From positions 5,723,447 to 5,787,446 of the forward strand of contig NZ_CP043538.1 in assembly GCF_000364445.2 (NCBI RefSeq): 64,000 nucleotides of DNA. The letters run 5' to 3'. The DNA is from Methylobacterium mesophilicum SR1.6/6 (GTDB lineage: Bacteria; Pseudomonadota; Alphaproteobacteria; Rhizobiales; Beijerinckiaceae). Made by a program: the position numbers and the translations under genes. Positions 9,334 through 17,881 of the stretch are shown piece after piece (the first letter of the stretch is position 1; the number at the start of each line of letters is the position of its first letter). A model generated the notes under the pieces. The model was given only the letters and a program-made list of their open reading frames with translations. It was not told where the DNA came from and made no database searches.

Positions 9334-9341
9334 GACAGGCC

Positions 9342-10631
9342 GTGGCCGAACCGTTCCCGCTCGCCCCATCGCTCTGGGCCACCACTGCGGCGCCTGCGCC
9401 GGAGACGCCGCCTTTGGCCGAGTCCGGCCAGGCCGACGTGGTGATCGTCGGCGGCGGCTTCTGCGGCCTGTCCACCGCCCTGCATCTCGCCGAGCGGGGG
9501 ATCCGGCCGGTCGTCCTGGAGGCGCGCGAGATCGGCTTCGGCGGCTCCGGGCGCAACGGCGGTCAGGTCATCCCGGGTTTGAAGTACGACCCCGCCGATC
9601 TCATTGCCCGGTTCGGGCGCGAGCGCGGCGAACGGCTCGCCCGCTTCGCCGGCGGCACCGCCGACGTGGTCTTCGATCTCATTGATCGGCATGCGATGGA
9701 CGTGCCCCACCGGCGCGCGGGCTGGATCCAGGGCGCCCACACGGAGGCCGGACTGGAGGAGGTCGCGCGGCGGGCGCGCCAGTGGGCGGACCTCGGTGCC
9801 CCGGCCCGCGTCCTCGACAAGGACGAGACCGACCGGCTGCTCGGCACGGAGCGGTACCTCGGCGGCTGGCTCGATGGTCGCGGCGGCGCGATCCAGCCGC
9901 TGAGCTACGCACGGGGTCTGGCCCGGGCCGCCCTGACGGCGGGGGCCGCGATCCACGGTGAATCGCCCGTGACAACCCTCGCCCGGACTGGATCGGGCTG
10001 GACCGTCACCACGGCGCAGGGAGCTCGCCTTGCAACCGAGCGCGTCGTCCTCTGCACCAACGGCTACACCGGCGGGCTCTGGCCTGGCCTGGCCCGGACG
10101 GTGATCGCGGCCAACTCCTTCCAAGTCGCCACGGTACCGCTTTCTGACAACCTGCGGCGCTCGATCCTGCCCGAGGGGCAGGTCTCCTCGGACACGCGCA
10201 AGCTGTTGCTATATTTCCGGCTCGACCATACGGGCCGGCTGCTGATGGGCGGCCGCGGCCCTTTCCGGGAGCCGCGCAGCCCGCACGACTGGGTCCATCT
10301 GGAACGGATCGTCGGCAAGCTCTTTCCGCAGCTCGACAGTATCGCTTTCGATCACCGCTGGTGTGGCCGCGTGGCGATCACCCGGGATTATCTACCCCAT
10401 CTTCACGAACCGGCACCTGGACTGCTCATCGACATCGGCTGCCAGGGCCGCGGCGTCGGTCTTCAGTCGGCGATGGGCCGGGCGATCGCCGCGTACATCG
10501 CGACCGGCGATGCCGACAGCCTTCCTCTATTGCCCACGCCGGTAAGGCCCCTGCCGCTTCACGCGCTGCACCGCCTGTACGTCTCTGCGATCATCGGTTG
10601 GTATCGGCTGAGCGACGGCGGTATTCGCTGA
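9342..10631 (+). CDS. FAD-dependent oxidoreductase (DAO family, PuuB-like)
   Basis: Cytoplasmic flavoprotein of 429 residues with the dinucleotide motif DVVIVGGGFCGLSTALHLAERG (split here as VVIVGGGFCGLS at about 34-45), then GSGRNGGQVIPG, the typical signature of gamma-glutamylputrescine oxidase-like enzymes. The C-terminal FAD loop DIGCQGRGVGLQSAMGRAIA is present. Start is GTG at 9342. It is the last gene of the transporter operon and likely oxidises the imported amine or amino acid to an aldehyde or keto acid plus ammonia. The aldehyde dehydrogenase at 2082 could take the next step (inference). Confidence 0.87.
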   Translation: MAEPFPLAPSLWATTAAPAPETPPLAESGQADVVIVGGGFCGLSTALHLAERGIRPVVLEAREIGFGGSGRNGGQVIPGLKYDPADLIARFGRERGERLARFAGGTADVVFDLIDRHAMDVPHRRAGWIQGAHTEAGLEEVARRARQWADLGAPARVLDKDETDRLLGTERYLGGWLDGRGGAIQPLSYARGLARAALTAGAAIHGESPVTTLARTGSGWTVTTAQGARLATERVVLCTNGYTGGLWPGLARTVIAANSFQVATVPLSDNLRRSILPEGQVSSDTRKLLLYFRLDHTGRLLMGGRGPFREPRSPHDWVHLERIVGKLFPQLDSIAFDHRWCGRVAITRDYLPHLHEPAPGLLIDIGCQGRGVGLQSAMGRAIAAYIATGDADSLPLLPTPVRPLPLHALHRLYVSAIIGWYRLSDGGIR

Positions 10632-10789
10632 CGAGGCAAGGTATCTCGAAAACTTTGACAGTCAGGGATGCCGCGAGGTCCGCTTTCGGGGTTCGATTGA
10701 CCTTGCCTCTAAACGAGGGCAAAGACGAGACATGGGCAGTGGCTCTTGCGCAAACTAGGCCGTCGCGCGAGAGGATGTACTGCGCCGCC

Positions 10790-10925
10790 GTGGGCTAAGC
10801 TTTCGTAGGCCGCATAGCCGTCGACCTGGATCACGACTGCAAATCCGGTGCGATGCGCGATTGGTCGTCCAGCCAAGCGGTCGGGCGCGGTCACGTACGC
10901 GACGCCGGTTGGATCCGGAAGTATG
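10790..10925 (-). pseudogene. IS66-family transposase fragment
   Basis: Reading leftwards, the translation PTGVAYVTAPDR...GFAVVIQVDGYAAYESLA matches the IS66 TnpC DDE core, where a 'GxLQVDGYAAYxxLA' motif contains one of the catalytic acids. Sequence on both sides does not continue the transposase in any frame, and no IS ends are seen, so this is a relic. It marks the left part of an island with several decayed insertion sequences. Confidence 0.5.
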
Positions 10926-11560
10926 ACGCCTGTGAGAGTTGTCGTCGTGCGGTCGCGCCTCTAACTCACGCCAGCGAGGTTGCAGAGATTGGCCATGAAA
11001 AAGGATATCGTACCGGGGCCAAACTCCATGCTCTTTAAGCAGCCGACAGCTTTCGAACTCGGCAGCCCTAGCAGGCTCCCCATCCCTTGCACTGAGCCCG
11101 GCGACATAGCCGACTCGTCCGGCGACCTGTGGCTTAGCGCCTTCGGAGATCGCCTTGCTCATGGCGAGATGCCTGTGACGTTCGATCAGGCTCAAGCCGC
11201 AGCACAGCACGGGTGGGAGACCGTCCCCGGCAGCGAGTGCGACGGCAGGGTCACCGTGCAGCGTCCCGACCTCAATCCGAAGAAGAAGTGATCGCCTGAC
11301 TACGCCGTAGACGGCGCCGTGGATCGATCACGAACCGGCCGATAGTCGCCGGATCGGGATGCATGTCGGGCACCGCGATCCAGACATTGTTCTGGTATAA
11401 CCCGACCGGAGAGAAGCCGGTATAGCCTGCAGCCCTTACGGGCAGAGGGTATGAACGGCCTGCATTCACACAAGACAGCAAACTTATAGCGGAGCGCCGC
11501 GGTGCCAGAGCTCATGGGTGCGGACCTACGGCGCGTCCACGCCTGCCACGCCAATACGGG
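10926..11560. other. Stretch with no supported gene
   Basis: Between the IS66 relic and the next likely gene there are only short overlapping open frames on both strands. One on the plus strand (10995-11291, starting MKKDIVPGPNSM, ending in KKK) and one on the minus strand (11272-11481) look the least random, but neither has a clear ribosome site or a recognisable family. It is probably decayed DNA. Confidence 0.4.
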
Positions 11561-11974
11561 TTAGATTTCAGGCACGGGTCCGTGCGGTTTCATCAAAACG
11601 CTTGGCTGCTTATCCGCACCGCGTTCCTTCCGCCGTTCAAAGAACGGGCGGGTGCCGCCGTCTTGAATGATGCGCAACTGGCCCCGAATCAGTTCGTCTC
11701 TCGCGCCGGGCCCGGCCAATCCAGAGCCTGCGCGAACAGTCCGATCGCACGCTGTTCTGACGCACGGTTCCGGCTGAGCGACGTACAACCACACCGCCAC
11801 AGCAGCGAACAGACCCGATGCGACCCACACGAAGTCGTGAATCGCTTCGGCAAATCTACGGCCGTCGCTCAAAACGTCATGACCAACGACCATGAAGGTG
11901 ATCGCTGCCAAGGCCGACATCATGACTGCACTGGCGCCCATGACGACTCTCGACGCGAGCAGGTAATCTTCCAT
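11561..11974 (-). CDS. Hypothetical small membrane protein
   Basis: A 137-residue frame with two clear hydrophobic segments, at about 8-30 (VVMGASAVMMSALAAITFMVV) and about 46-66 (FVWVASGLFAAVAVWLYVA, approximate), then a charged cytoplasmic-type tail. The membrane-like pattern favours this strand over the overlapping plus-strand frame, but there is no obvious ribosome site and no family is recognised. It sits alone in the island. Confidence 0.45.
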   Translation of the reverse strand: MEDYLLASRVVMGASAVMMSALAAITFMVVGHDVLSDGRRFAEAIHDFVWVASGLFAAVAVWLYVAQPEPCVRTACDRTVRAGSGLAGPGARDELIRGQLRIIQDGGTRPFFERRKERGADKQPSVLMKPHGPVPEI

Positions 11975-12078
11975 GAATGAGCAATGCTGTCTCTAACATC
12001 AGTTAGAAACAGGTTTGTGACGGCTGTGAATTATGTGGATGGGGTCTCGTCCGCGAACCTGGCACCAGGAGCGGCGGC

Positions 12079-12530
12079 ATGAGGTGCTGGGCTTCCCGCA
12101 CCGGCAGGCGCCGCAACCTCGATGCCCTCGGCCGGTACGGTTGGGGCTTGCTCATCCCGCGCGCTGGCGTCTGGCGCGTGGAGGAGTGGACCTGACCGAA
12201 AACGGGTGAGCGGATCCGATTTCGGATCGTCGCAGGCGGGCCTCCCCCGCCCGACCTGTCCGTCCGTTACCTCAATCGGTGCCTGTCAGTCGTGCCACGC
12301 GTGCTGATCGCCGTGCGGGGTGGCATGGACCACGCCGACCTCGCACCGCTCGTCGGTCCGAGCGTGGGCATCTTCCTCGATGGGTCAACCGAATGGAAGC
12401 TCGCCCGCATGGCCGACTGGGGCGCGTTCCGCCGCGAGCACAGCCGCCTCTACTACGTCGCCCGGGTGATAACCGTTTCCCAAGGTCCTTCGAGGACGGC
12501 ACCACGCCGTCATTCTCGCCGCCTGTCATC
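12079..12530 (+). pseudogene. Broken phage-type gene (unnamed family)
   Basis: Three pieces line up as one decayed protein. At 12079-12198, an N-terminus starts MRCWASRTGRRRNLDALGRYGWGLL and stops at TGA. At about 12227-12465, a second frame reads from IVAGG through LIAVRGGMDHADLAPLVG and GIFLDGSTEWKLARMADWG to VARV. At about 12495, a third frame reads SFEDGTTPSFS. From memory the same order occurs in an uncharacterised protein carried by alphaproteobacterial prophages. The middle is deleted and the frame is broken at least twice, so it cannot be functional. Confidence 0.5.
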
Positions 12531-12910
12531 GCGCACTTCCGATGTTCTCCGGATGCGTCGGACGAACGGAGCACAGCGTGTCCAGTCGCCTTCGCACGGC
12601 AGGGGTGCCACCAAACTCTTGGAAAATGAAGCGACCAGCGGCACGGTTCGTTCCGCGATCGATCGGGAGCCCGTCCATGGCTGAGGCTTTCAATGCCGCC
12701 GACTTGGCAGCCGGCGCCGTGCGGGAGCTGGCCCAGCGCCTTCGAGCCTCTCCGCGATGGATCGCGCTCGCCGACCGCCAGACCGCGCTCAGCAGGCGAT
12801 CGCCCGCAAGCTCCGCGCTGAGACCGACGCCGAGGGCGCGAAGGGCGATCTGTTCGGCGGGAAGGTACGCTGATCGTCGCCGACCGCACTGCTGAGCGCT
12901 CAATGCCGCG
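12531..12910. other. Decayed stretch after the phage-type relic
   Basis: No intact gene is supported. Short plus-strand pieces look protein-like, for example from 12678 (MAEAFNAADLAAGAVRELAQ) and a different frame ending near 12873 (AKGDLFGGKVR), which suggests further broken genes of the same element. Long minus-strand frames here are Arg-rich and look like shadows. Confidence 0.35.
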
Positions 12911-13156
12911 TCAGACCGCCGGTCGCGTCTCGACCAGCAATCCTTCGAGCGCACGGCGGACCGCATCAACGCCAGCGGCGGCGGCGATCTCGCTTGGCCG
13001 TATCCTCGGAAGGCGCAACTCGGGCTGCTCGGGCGAAGGCGTGGTCGAGTCCTGAGGCGGCCGCTTCACACGCATCGCCACCGCGAATGCCTTCTTCGAG
13101 TCGCCACCGCTCATCGCCAACAATCTCCCGGACAGGCGCCAAAAGCCGAAGCTCAC
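12911..13156 (-). CDS. Hypothetical small protein
   Basis: An 81-residue frame of unknown function. The C-terminal half (RIRPSEIAAAAGVDAVRRAL) looks like a short helical DNA- or protein-binding segment, while the N-terminal half is basic. A start at MSGGDSKKAF would shorten it by 14 residues. No family is recognised, and the gene lies among mobile-element relics. Confidence 0.35.
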   Translation of the reverse strand: MSFGFWRLSGRLLAMSGGDSKKAFAVAMRVKRPPQDSTTPSPEQPELRLPRIRPSEIAAAAGVDAVRRALEGLLVETRPAV

Positions 13157-13284
13157 GAGCTTATCTCCGGACGACGTATGGCAAACAAGAGCGATAGAGC
13201 CGCGAAAACTACTGGCATAGCCGACTTTTACCGTTCAATATTACGCTGTTACAGAGGTCAGATTCGGCGCAGCGGGAATCCGGG

Positions 13285-13509
13285 ATGATTGATGACCGTG
13301 AACAACGCGCCCGCGATCTCCACCGCGAAGCTGACGACCGCAGGGATTGGTCGGTGTTAAGTGAGGAACAGCGCGAGCTTTACCGGCGATCAGCAGACCG
13401 GCTCCATGTGCAGAGATCTTACGCTTCTCTCTGCCCCGCCTCAGTCAATCACTGGGAAGCGTTAGCCGAAGCCGCCCTTGCTCTCCTGTCAGATGAGGAT
13501 GAGGCATGA
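13285..13509 (+). CDS. Hypothetical small acidic/charged protein
   Basis: A 74-residue protein rich in Arg, Asp and Glu, predicted mostly helical (start MIDDREQRARDLHREADDRRDW, given here only in part: DDREQRARDLHREADD). No family is recognised. Its TGA overlaps the ATG of the next frame (ATGA), which supports both being real and co-translated. An AT-richer stretch at 13215-13250 upstream could hold the promoter. Confidence 0.5.
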   Translation: MIDDREQRARDLHREADDRRDWSVLSEEQRELYRRSADRLHVQRSYASLCPASVNHWEALAEAALALLSDEDEA

Positions 13510-13742
13510 TCGGCCGCACCGACCTCGAGGCGGGCTGGTCCGTCCGAGTGCTGATCCGTTGGGGCAAGACCAGCGCCGGATCGTCTGCACCGATGAGCCC
13601 ACTGAACGACTGCAGCTGGAGCTGCCGCCGCGCTCCGCACAACGTCCTGATCCAGCGCCAGAACGGTAGCCGGGTCGTCCGCCCGTTCCGTGGCCTGCGC
13701 AAGCTGCCGGAGCTCAGCGATGGGCGAGCAGAGGCGCCGTGA
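13506..13742 (+). CDS. Hypothetical small protein, coupled to the preceding gene
   Basis: A 78-residue frame starting at the ATG that overlaps the previous stop by four bases. It contains a hydrophobic/basic first half (WSVRVLIRWGKTS) and two cysteine residues near the middle; no domain is recognised. Coupling to the neighbour is the main evidence for it. Confidence 0.4.
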   Translation: MIGRTDLEAGWSVRVLIRWGKTSAGSSAPMSPLNDCSWSCRRAPHNVLIQRQNGSRVVRPFRGLRKLPELSDGRAEAP

Positions 13743-13787
13743 TGAGCGGATGACGCGCCATGAGCGTGCCGATCAGGCGCTGGTCAG

Positions 13788-14318
13788 TCAGCTTGCCGCC
13801 GAGGTCGCGTAATGAGTCCGATCTCGGTCGCATCGCAAACGTCCAGAGATCACGGCTACGGTGTCGACGTCCGGACTGCTGAGGATCAGCGTCGTCTCAC
13901 CGTCCCGAACGGTTTGGTTCTCGCGGGTTCGACGGACTTCGGCAATCGCGCGGACGATGAGCGGTCGCAAGGCGCTCTCGGGCACACCGGAGATGTACGC
14001 TGCGAGGAACGTGGCCGCGGCTTCGAACTGCACGTTGTCGGTCGGTGTCGGCTTGTTGAGCAGCAGGCCCACTTCCCCCGCGAGCCCATCGGCGTCCTTG
14101 ACGAAGAGTTGCACGCGCGAGTCCAGGGAGAAGAACATCGGGCCGCGGGTCGTCTGGGTACCGAAGTGCCAGTCGCCGGCACCAACTTGTTTCATGCGCT
14201 GCGAGAACGCGCCGATGAGGACCTTCGAGGTTTCGATGACCGGCACCTTATGGCAGGCAGCGTTGGCTCCAGTCGTCGCCAATCCGATCGCCGTCAACGC
14301 CGTTGCGAGCCGTCGCAT
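13788..14318 (-). CDS. Exported hypothetical protein
   Basis: A 176-residue protein with a clean signal peptide (MRRLATALTAIGLATTGANA, cleavage after ANA at about 20). The mature part begins with a Cys-containing segment (ACHKVPVIE) and has no recognised domain. The start is well supported by GGGAGGAGGG a few bases upstream. It is intact although its surroundings are decayed, so it may be the retained cargo of a former mobile element. It is convergent with the small gene pair to the left. Confidence 0.7.
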   Translation of the reverse strand: MRRLATALTAIGLATTGANAACHKVPVIETSKVLIGAFSQRMKQVGAGDWHFGTQTTRGPMFFSLDSRVQLFVKDADGLAGEVGLLLNKPTPTDNVQFEAAATFLAAYISGVPESALRPLIVRAIAEVRRTRENQTVRDGETTLILSSPDVDTVAVISGRLRCDRDRTHYATSAAS

Positions 14319-14543
14319 CAGGCCCTCCTCCCTTTCGGCAGGACGTTAATGCAGGCGCGAGTTCCTGGACAGATGTGGACGGCACCCTTTGGCCGCCCCC
14401 CGTCGAGCTGGCCTACCCTTGCAGCGAAGAAGTCGATCCCGTCGCGCTCGACGCTGGCAGGGCGACACGAGCGCGGATTTTGCCGGGAATAAATCCGGAA
14501 GTGCGCAGCCGAGCTGAAGGCGCGGTGAGGGGACCGATGATCG
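14319..14543. promoter_or_regulatory. Intergenic region with the exported-protein gene's promoter side
   Basis: These 225 bases separate the divergent exported-protein gene from the IS1182 relic. They must contain the former's promoter; only its ribosome site (just above 14318) is evident. The missing first third of the transposase is not found here in any frame. Confidence 0.3.
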
Positions 14544-15462
14544 ACCGACGCCAGCCTGATCAAGGCCGATACCAATCGGCAGAAGGGCGTCGAGGATATG
14601 AACGGCCTGCTACCCGACATTGTCAGACGTGCCGCCGTAGAGTACCCGGCCGTGCTCGACGACGCCGCGTTCGGCGCTGCGACGCCGGTCGAGCCCAAGC
14701 TCGTCTCCCCCGCCGACCCGGCCGCGCGCTGGACGGGCGCGGACGATGGGCTGGCCGACTTCGCCTACGCGGCCAACCATCTGATCGACCTCGACCACGC
14801 GGTCATCGTGGACGTCGAGCCGACCACCGCGATCCGGCAAGCCGAGGTCACGGCCGCCAAGCGCGTGATCGTGCGCTCGCGCGAGCGCTTCGACCTCTAC
14901 GCCGCCCGGCTCGCAGGTGACGGCGACGACAGTTCGGCCGCGATGCTGGGCTGGCTCGTCCACGAGCAGGGCATCGAGCCGCACATTCCCGTCGTCGACG
15001 AGTCCGAGCGCTGCGACGGCACCTTCAGCCGATCAGCCTTCACCTGCGACTTGGCGCCGACGCCTACACCTGCCCGGCCGGCAAGCACCTGCGGCACCGT
15101 CAGAAGGTCCACTGGTCACCGACCCCGCTCGTCGCCGCAGACGGGATGCAGTGCCACTGCGCGAGCAAGCAGGACTGCGATGCCTGCGCGCTGAAGCCAC
15201 GATGCTGCCCCACCGCATCCGCTCGCAAGATCCCGCGCTCGATCCACGGGGACGCCCGGCAGATGGCGCGCGACATCTGCGCCTCGGAGGCGGGCCGTAC
15301 CTCGCGGCGGGGGCGCAAGACGGTCGAGATTCTGTGTGAGCACCTCGCGCGGACCCTGCGGGTGGATCGGCTTCGATTGCGGGGGCTGGACGCGGCCCGG
15401 GACAAGTTCCATCGCGCGGCCGCCGCCCCGAACCGACGGAAGCTGGTCAAGCTGATCCCCTT
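14544..15462 (+). pseudogene. IS1182-family transposase, 5'-truncated and frameshifted
   Basis: A DDE transposase relic. It opens inside the catalytic core with TDASLIKADTNRQKG, then SPADPAARWTGA, IDLDHAVIVDVEPTTAIRQAE and HIPVVDESERCDGTFSRSAF. Near 15050 the frame shifts by one base and continues with DAYTCPAGKHLRH, a CxxC-rich DCDACALKPRCCP segment, and the C-terminal HLARTLRVDRLRLRGL. The N-terminal third is absent and no terminal repeats are seen. It is inactive. Confidence 0.8.
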
Positions 15463-15639
15463 GGGCAGCCGAACCCGGCCTCACCGCCGGGCGGAAGGCC
15501 CTCGGCCAAGGCCTCGGTCAAACCTCGATCCAGGCCAACCGCGAGTTCTTCATCGAACTCCGCCCATTGCGGCCATTCAATCTACCGGGAGCTGCTTCCG
15601 AGAGCAGACAGCGACGGTTCGGGTCACACCGAGAGCCAC

Positions 15640-15900
15640 CTTCCGCGCCTTCCAAGTGAGCGAAGCGCTCGACGCCCCAATCCAGGAGCGAGGGCGGCCA
15701 GAAAGCCTACGAGTGGCCAACGGCCGCCTCCGGGCGGAATGTCTGAACCCCTGTGGGCCCTGTCGCTCGCCGATGCCCACGAGCGCATCGAGGGCTGAAG
15801 GTGTCAGTATAACGAAGATTGACTTCACACGGCCCAGGGCGGCTCGACGCCCAGGGCCTTCGCCAACCAAGCTGTCACAGCCCGAGAACTTGTATCGGCG
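15640..15900 (+). pseudogene. IS3-family transposase (orfB) 3' relic
   Basis: The frame ending VANGRLRAECLN (about 15712-15750) matches the IS3 orfB 'SFNGRLRDECLN' motif next to the last catalytic Glu. One frame over, the text continues WALSLADAHERIEG, as in the usual 'LADAxxxIExWR' sequence, and then a fragment resembling the 'TPxEFA' tail. Several frameshifts make it a decayed relic. No IS ends are evident. Confidence 0.5.
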
Positions 15901-15980
15901 GTGGATCACAAACCGGGTCAACTCCAGGCCGATCATGCACGGACCCTACGCGCGGACCACCCAGTTGGGGCAGATCACCA

Positions 15981-17462
15981 TCACTTTCCCGGCAGGATCA
16001 ATCCCATAGGCATGTCGAGCTTAACCGCCGCGAGCGCCACTAGGACGCAAATCAAGATCAGGATTTGACTCTTTCGCTCACGAAGAGCGAAGATAATCGG
16101 ATCATCATGCATGTGACCTCGCTGCGCGAGCAGCATCATCCGACTTAACCAGTATAGAAGTATGGGTCCGATAAACCACAGCAGTGCCGGATTGGCATAA
16201 AGGCGAGTGACCTCCGGTTGAGCAGCGTAGAGTGACAGGACAAGGACGGCCGCGAAGCTGCTCCCGCTGCCCAGCGATTGCAGGACCGATAGATCGCCGC
16301 CAAAATATCCGCGCCCCGAAATCCGCTCGTCAACAGCCTTCGTACGGTCGACGAGCTCGGCGCATCGCTTCACGATCGCCAGCGCCAAGAACAGGAACAT
16401 CGAGAAGGCGAGCAGCCAAATCGACAGCGGCACGCCGGTCGCGGCCCCGCCCGCAACGACGCGGGCGGAGTAGAGCGTCGCAAGCGTGAACACATCGATC
16501 AACATAGATAACTTCAGACGAACTGAATACGCAACAGTGAGTAATATATAACAGATCAGTACAGCCAAGAAGCCGACCCCGGTCATCGCCGCAATCACCA
16601 ACGCCACGCCGAACAGTATGGCGCCCGCCGCCACACCCACCGGGATGGACAGTGCTCCCGATGCGAAAGGCCGGGTGCGTTTACGCGGATGGGCGCGATC
16701 CGACGGGATATCGAGCAGGTCGTTGAACAAGTAGGTGGCCGATGCCGTCAACGAGAACGCGATGAATGCGAATGCGGAATCAATGACCAGCCCGAGGTTG
16801 TCGATCTGGTGCGAGGCACACAGCGGCAGGAAGATCAACAGGTTCTTGAGCCACTGGTGCGGCCTCATCGCTCGCAGCAGCGGGAAGGGCGGGAAAACGT
16901 TTGTCGGGAAATCGCGATGCGATGTTTTCGCGTCCGCGAGTTGGAGGCGCGTCCCGCGACCGGCGCGCAACACGCGGCGCGAACCTTGCCAGACGTGCAA
17001 GTCAGCCTTCGCGTCGCCGATATAGTCGTAGCCGTCCGGATGGGACTCGGCGAGGAAGCGCGCCTTGGCTGCACCCTTCAGGTTGACGCTTTCCGACCCA
17101 TACACGGCATCGAAGATTCCGATGTGCGCGGCAACTTGCTCCGCCCAGGCTCTGGGCGAAGCTGTGACAAGATGGATCGGGCGACCCATCGCACGCTCCT
17201 GGCGCAGGTATTCAACGAGGTCGGTGCGATAGGGAAGGAGTGCAGGATCGAAAGGCGCCACGCGCGCAAGGACGTGTTTGACCGCCAATCGTCCTTGCAG
17301 CATAGCGCCGAGCAGCTCGAAGGCGGCGCCCGGAGACCGCTTGAGCGCGGCGAACACCGCCTCGTACAGCAGATCGCCGTGGATCAGCGTCCCATCGAGG
17401 TCGACGCAAAGCGGCGTCTTGTCTGACCTCGCTTGTGCTGTGGTCAGCTGCTCAAGGCTCAT
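15981..17462 (-). CDS. HAD phosphatase-UbiA prenyltransferase fusion (decaprenyl-phosphate phosphoribosyltransferase-like)
   Basis: Membrane enzyme of 493 residues. Residues 15-200 form a HAD phosphatase domain (VDLDGTL with Asp21 and Asp23; later GDAKADLHVW). Residues 205-490 form a UbiA domain with about eight to nine TM segments: MRPHQWLKNLLIFLPL, then the prenyl-diphosphate motif NDLLDIPSDRAHPRKRTRP. This resembles DPPR synthases that transfer 5-phosphoribose to polyprenyl phosphate; the HAD domain could then dephosphorylate the product. GGAGGGG precedes the ATG. It is the last gene of a three-gene operon (11-base overlap) in the GC-poorer part of the island. No DprE-type epimerase is nearby. 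Confidence 0.85.
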   Translation of the reverse strand: MSLEQLTTAQARSDKTPLCVDLDGTLIHGDLLYEAVFAALKRSPGAAFELLGAMLQGRLAVKHVLARVAPFDPALLPYRTDLVEYLRQERAMGRPIHLVTASPRAWAEQVAAHIGIFDAVYGSESVNLKGAAKARFLAESHPDGYDYIGDAKADLHVWQGSRRVLRAGRGTRLQLADAKTSHRDFPTNVFPPFPLLRAMRPHQWLKNLLIFLPLCASHQIDNLGLVIDSAFAFIAFSLTASATYLFNDLLDIPSDRAHPRKRTRPFASGALSIPVGVAAGAILFGVALVIAAMTGVGFLAVLICYILLTVAYSVRLKLSMLIDVFTLATLYSARVVAGGAATGVPLSIWLLAFSMFLFLALAIVKRCAELVDRTKAVDERISGRGYFGGDLSVLQSLGSGSSFAAVLVLSLYAAQPEVTRLYANPALLWFIGPILLYWLSRMMLLAQRGHMHDDPIIFALRERKSQILILICVLVALAAVKLDMPMGLILPGK

Positions 17463-17877
17463 TGTTCCCCTCCGCGGCCGACATCATCGGCGCTGATTTC
17501 GGATTCGCGTTGCCCGACATCGCGACCAGCACGACGCCGAGCGCGATCAGCACCGTCCCAGCCACTTGCAGAGGCACGATGCGCTCACCCAGCAGCACGA
17601 CCGAGAGTGCCGCAACTGTTACGAAGCTCAGCCCGACAAACGGGTAAGCCAGCGACAACGGCAGGCGTGACAGCACAAAGAGCCACGTGAGCGTCGCGAT
17701 ACCGTAGAGCGCAAGTCCGCCGAGGAGCCGCCATTCCAGCCAGAAAGCGATCACCAGCCCCAGTGCGCCACGCGCGGGATCGGCATGGGCGAGCAGCGAT
17801 TGCACCCCGAGCTTCAGGCAGATCTGCGCGCACCCGGTGAGCACCACCGTGATCCCGAGGAGTATCCAAACGAGCAT
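17452..17877 (-). CDS. EamA/SMR-type small membrane transporter (ArnE-like)
   Basis: A 141-residue protein with four hydrophobic helices and the SMR/EamA pattern (SLAYPFVGLSFVTVAALSVVLLGE near 75-98, quoted in part as PFVGLSFVTVAALSVVLLGE). Related half-size proteins (ArnE/ArnF) flip undecaprenyl-linked aminoarabinose. It starts four bases after the upstream stop with GAGGTG as ribosome site and overlaps the UbiA gene by 11 bases. In this context it may translocate the polyprenyl-linked sugar made by its partner (inference). Confidence 0.8.
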   Translation of the reverse strand: MLVWILLGITVVLTGCAQICLKLGVQSLLAHADPARGALGLVIAFWLEWRLLGGLALYGIATLTWLFVLSRLPLSLAYPFVGLSFVTVAALSVVLLGERIVPLQVAGTVLIALGVVLVAMSGNANPKSAPMMSAAEGNNEP

Positions 17878-17881
17878 GGTG

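Noticed and set aside
10755..11210. Minus-strand 151-codon frame near the IS66 relic
   Set aside because: Only a frameshifted neighbour of the transposase fragment; most of its translation is Arg-rich and unlike any protein.
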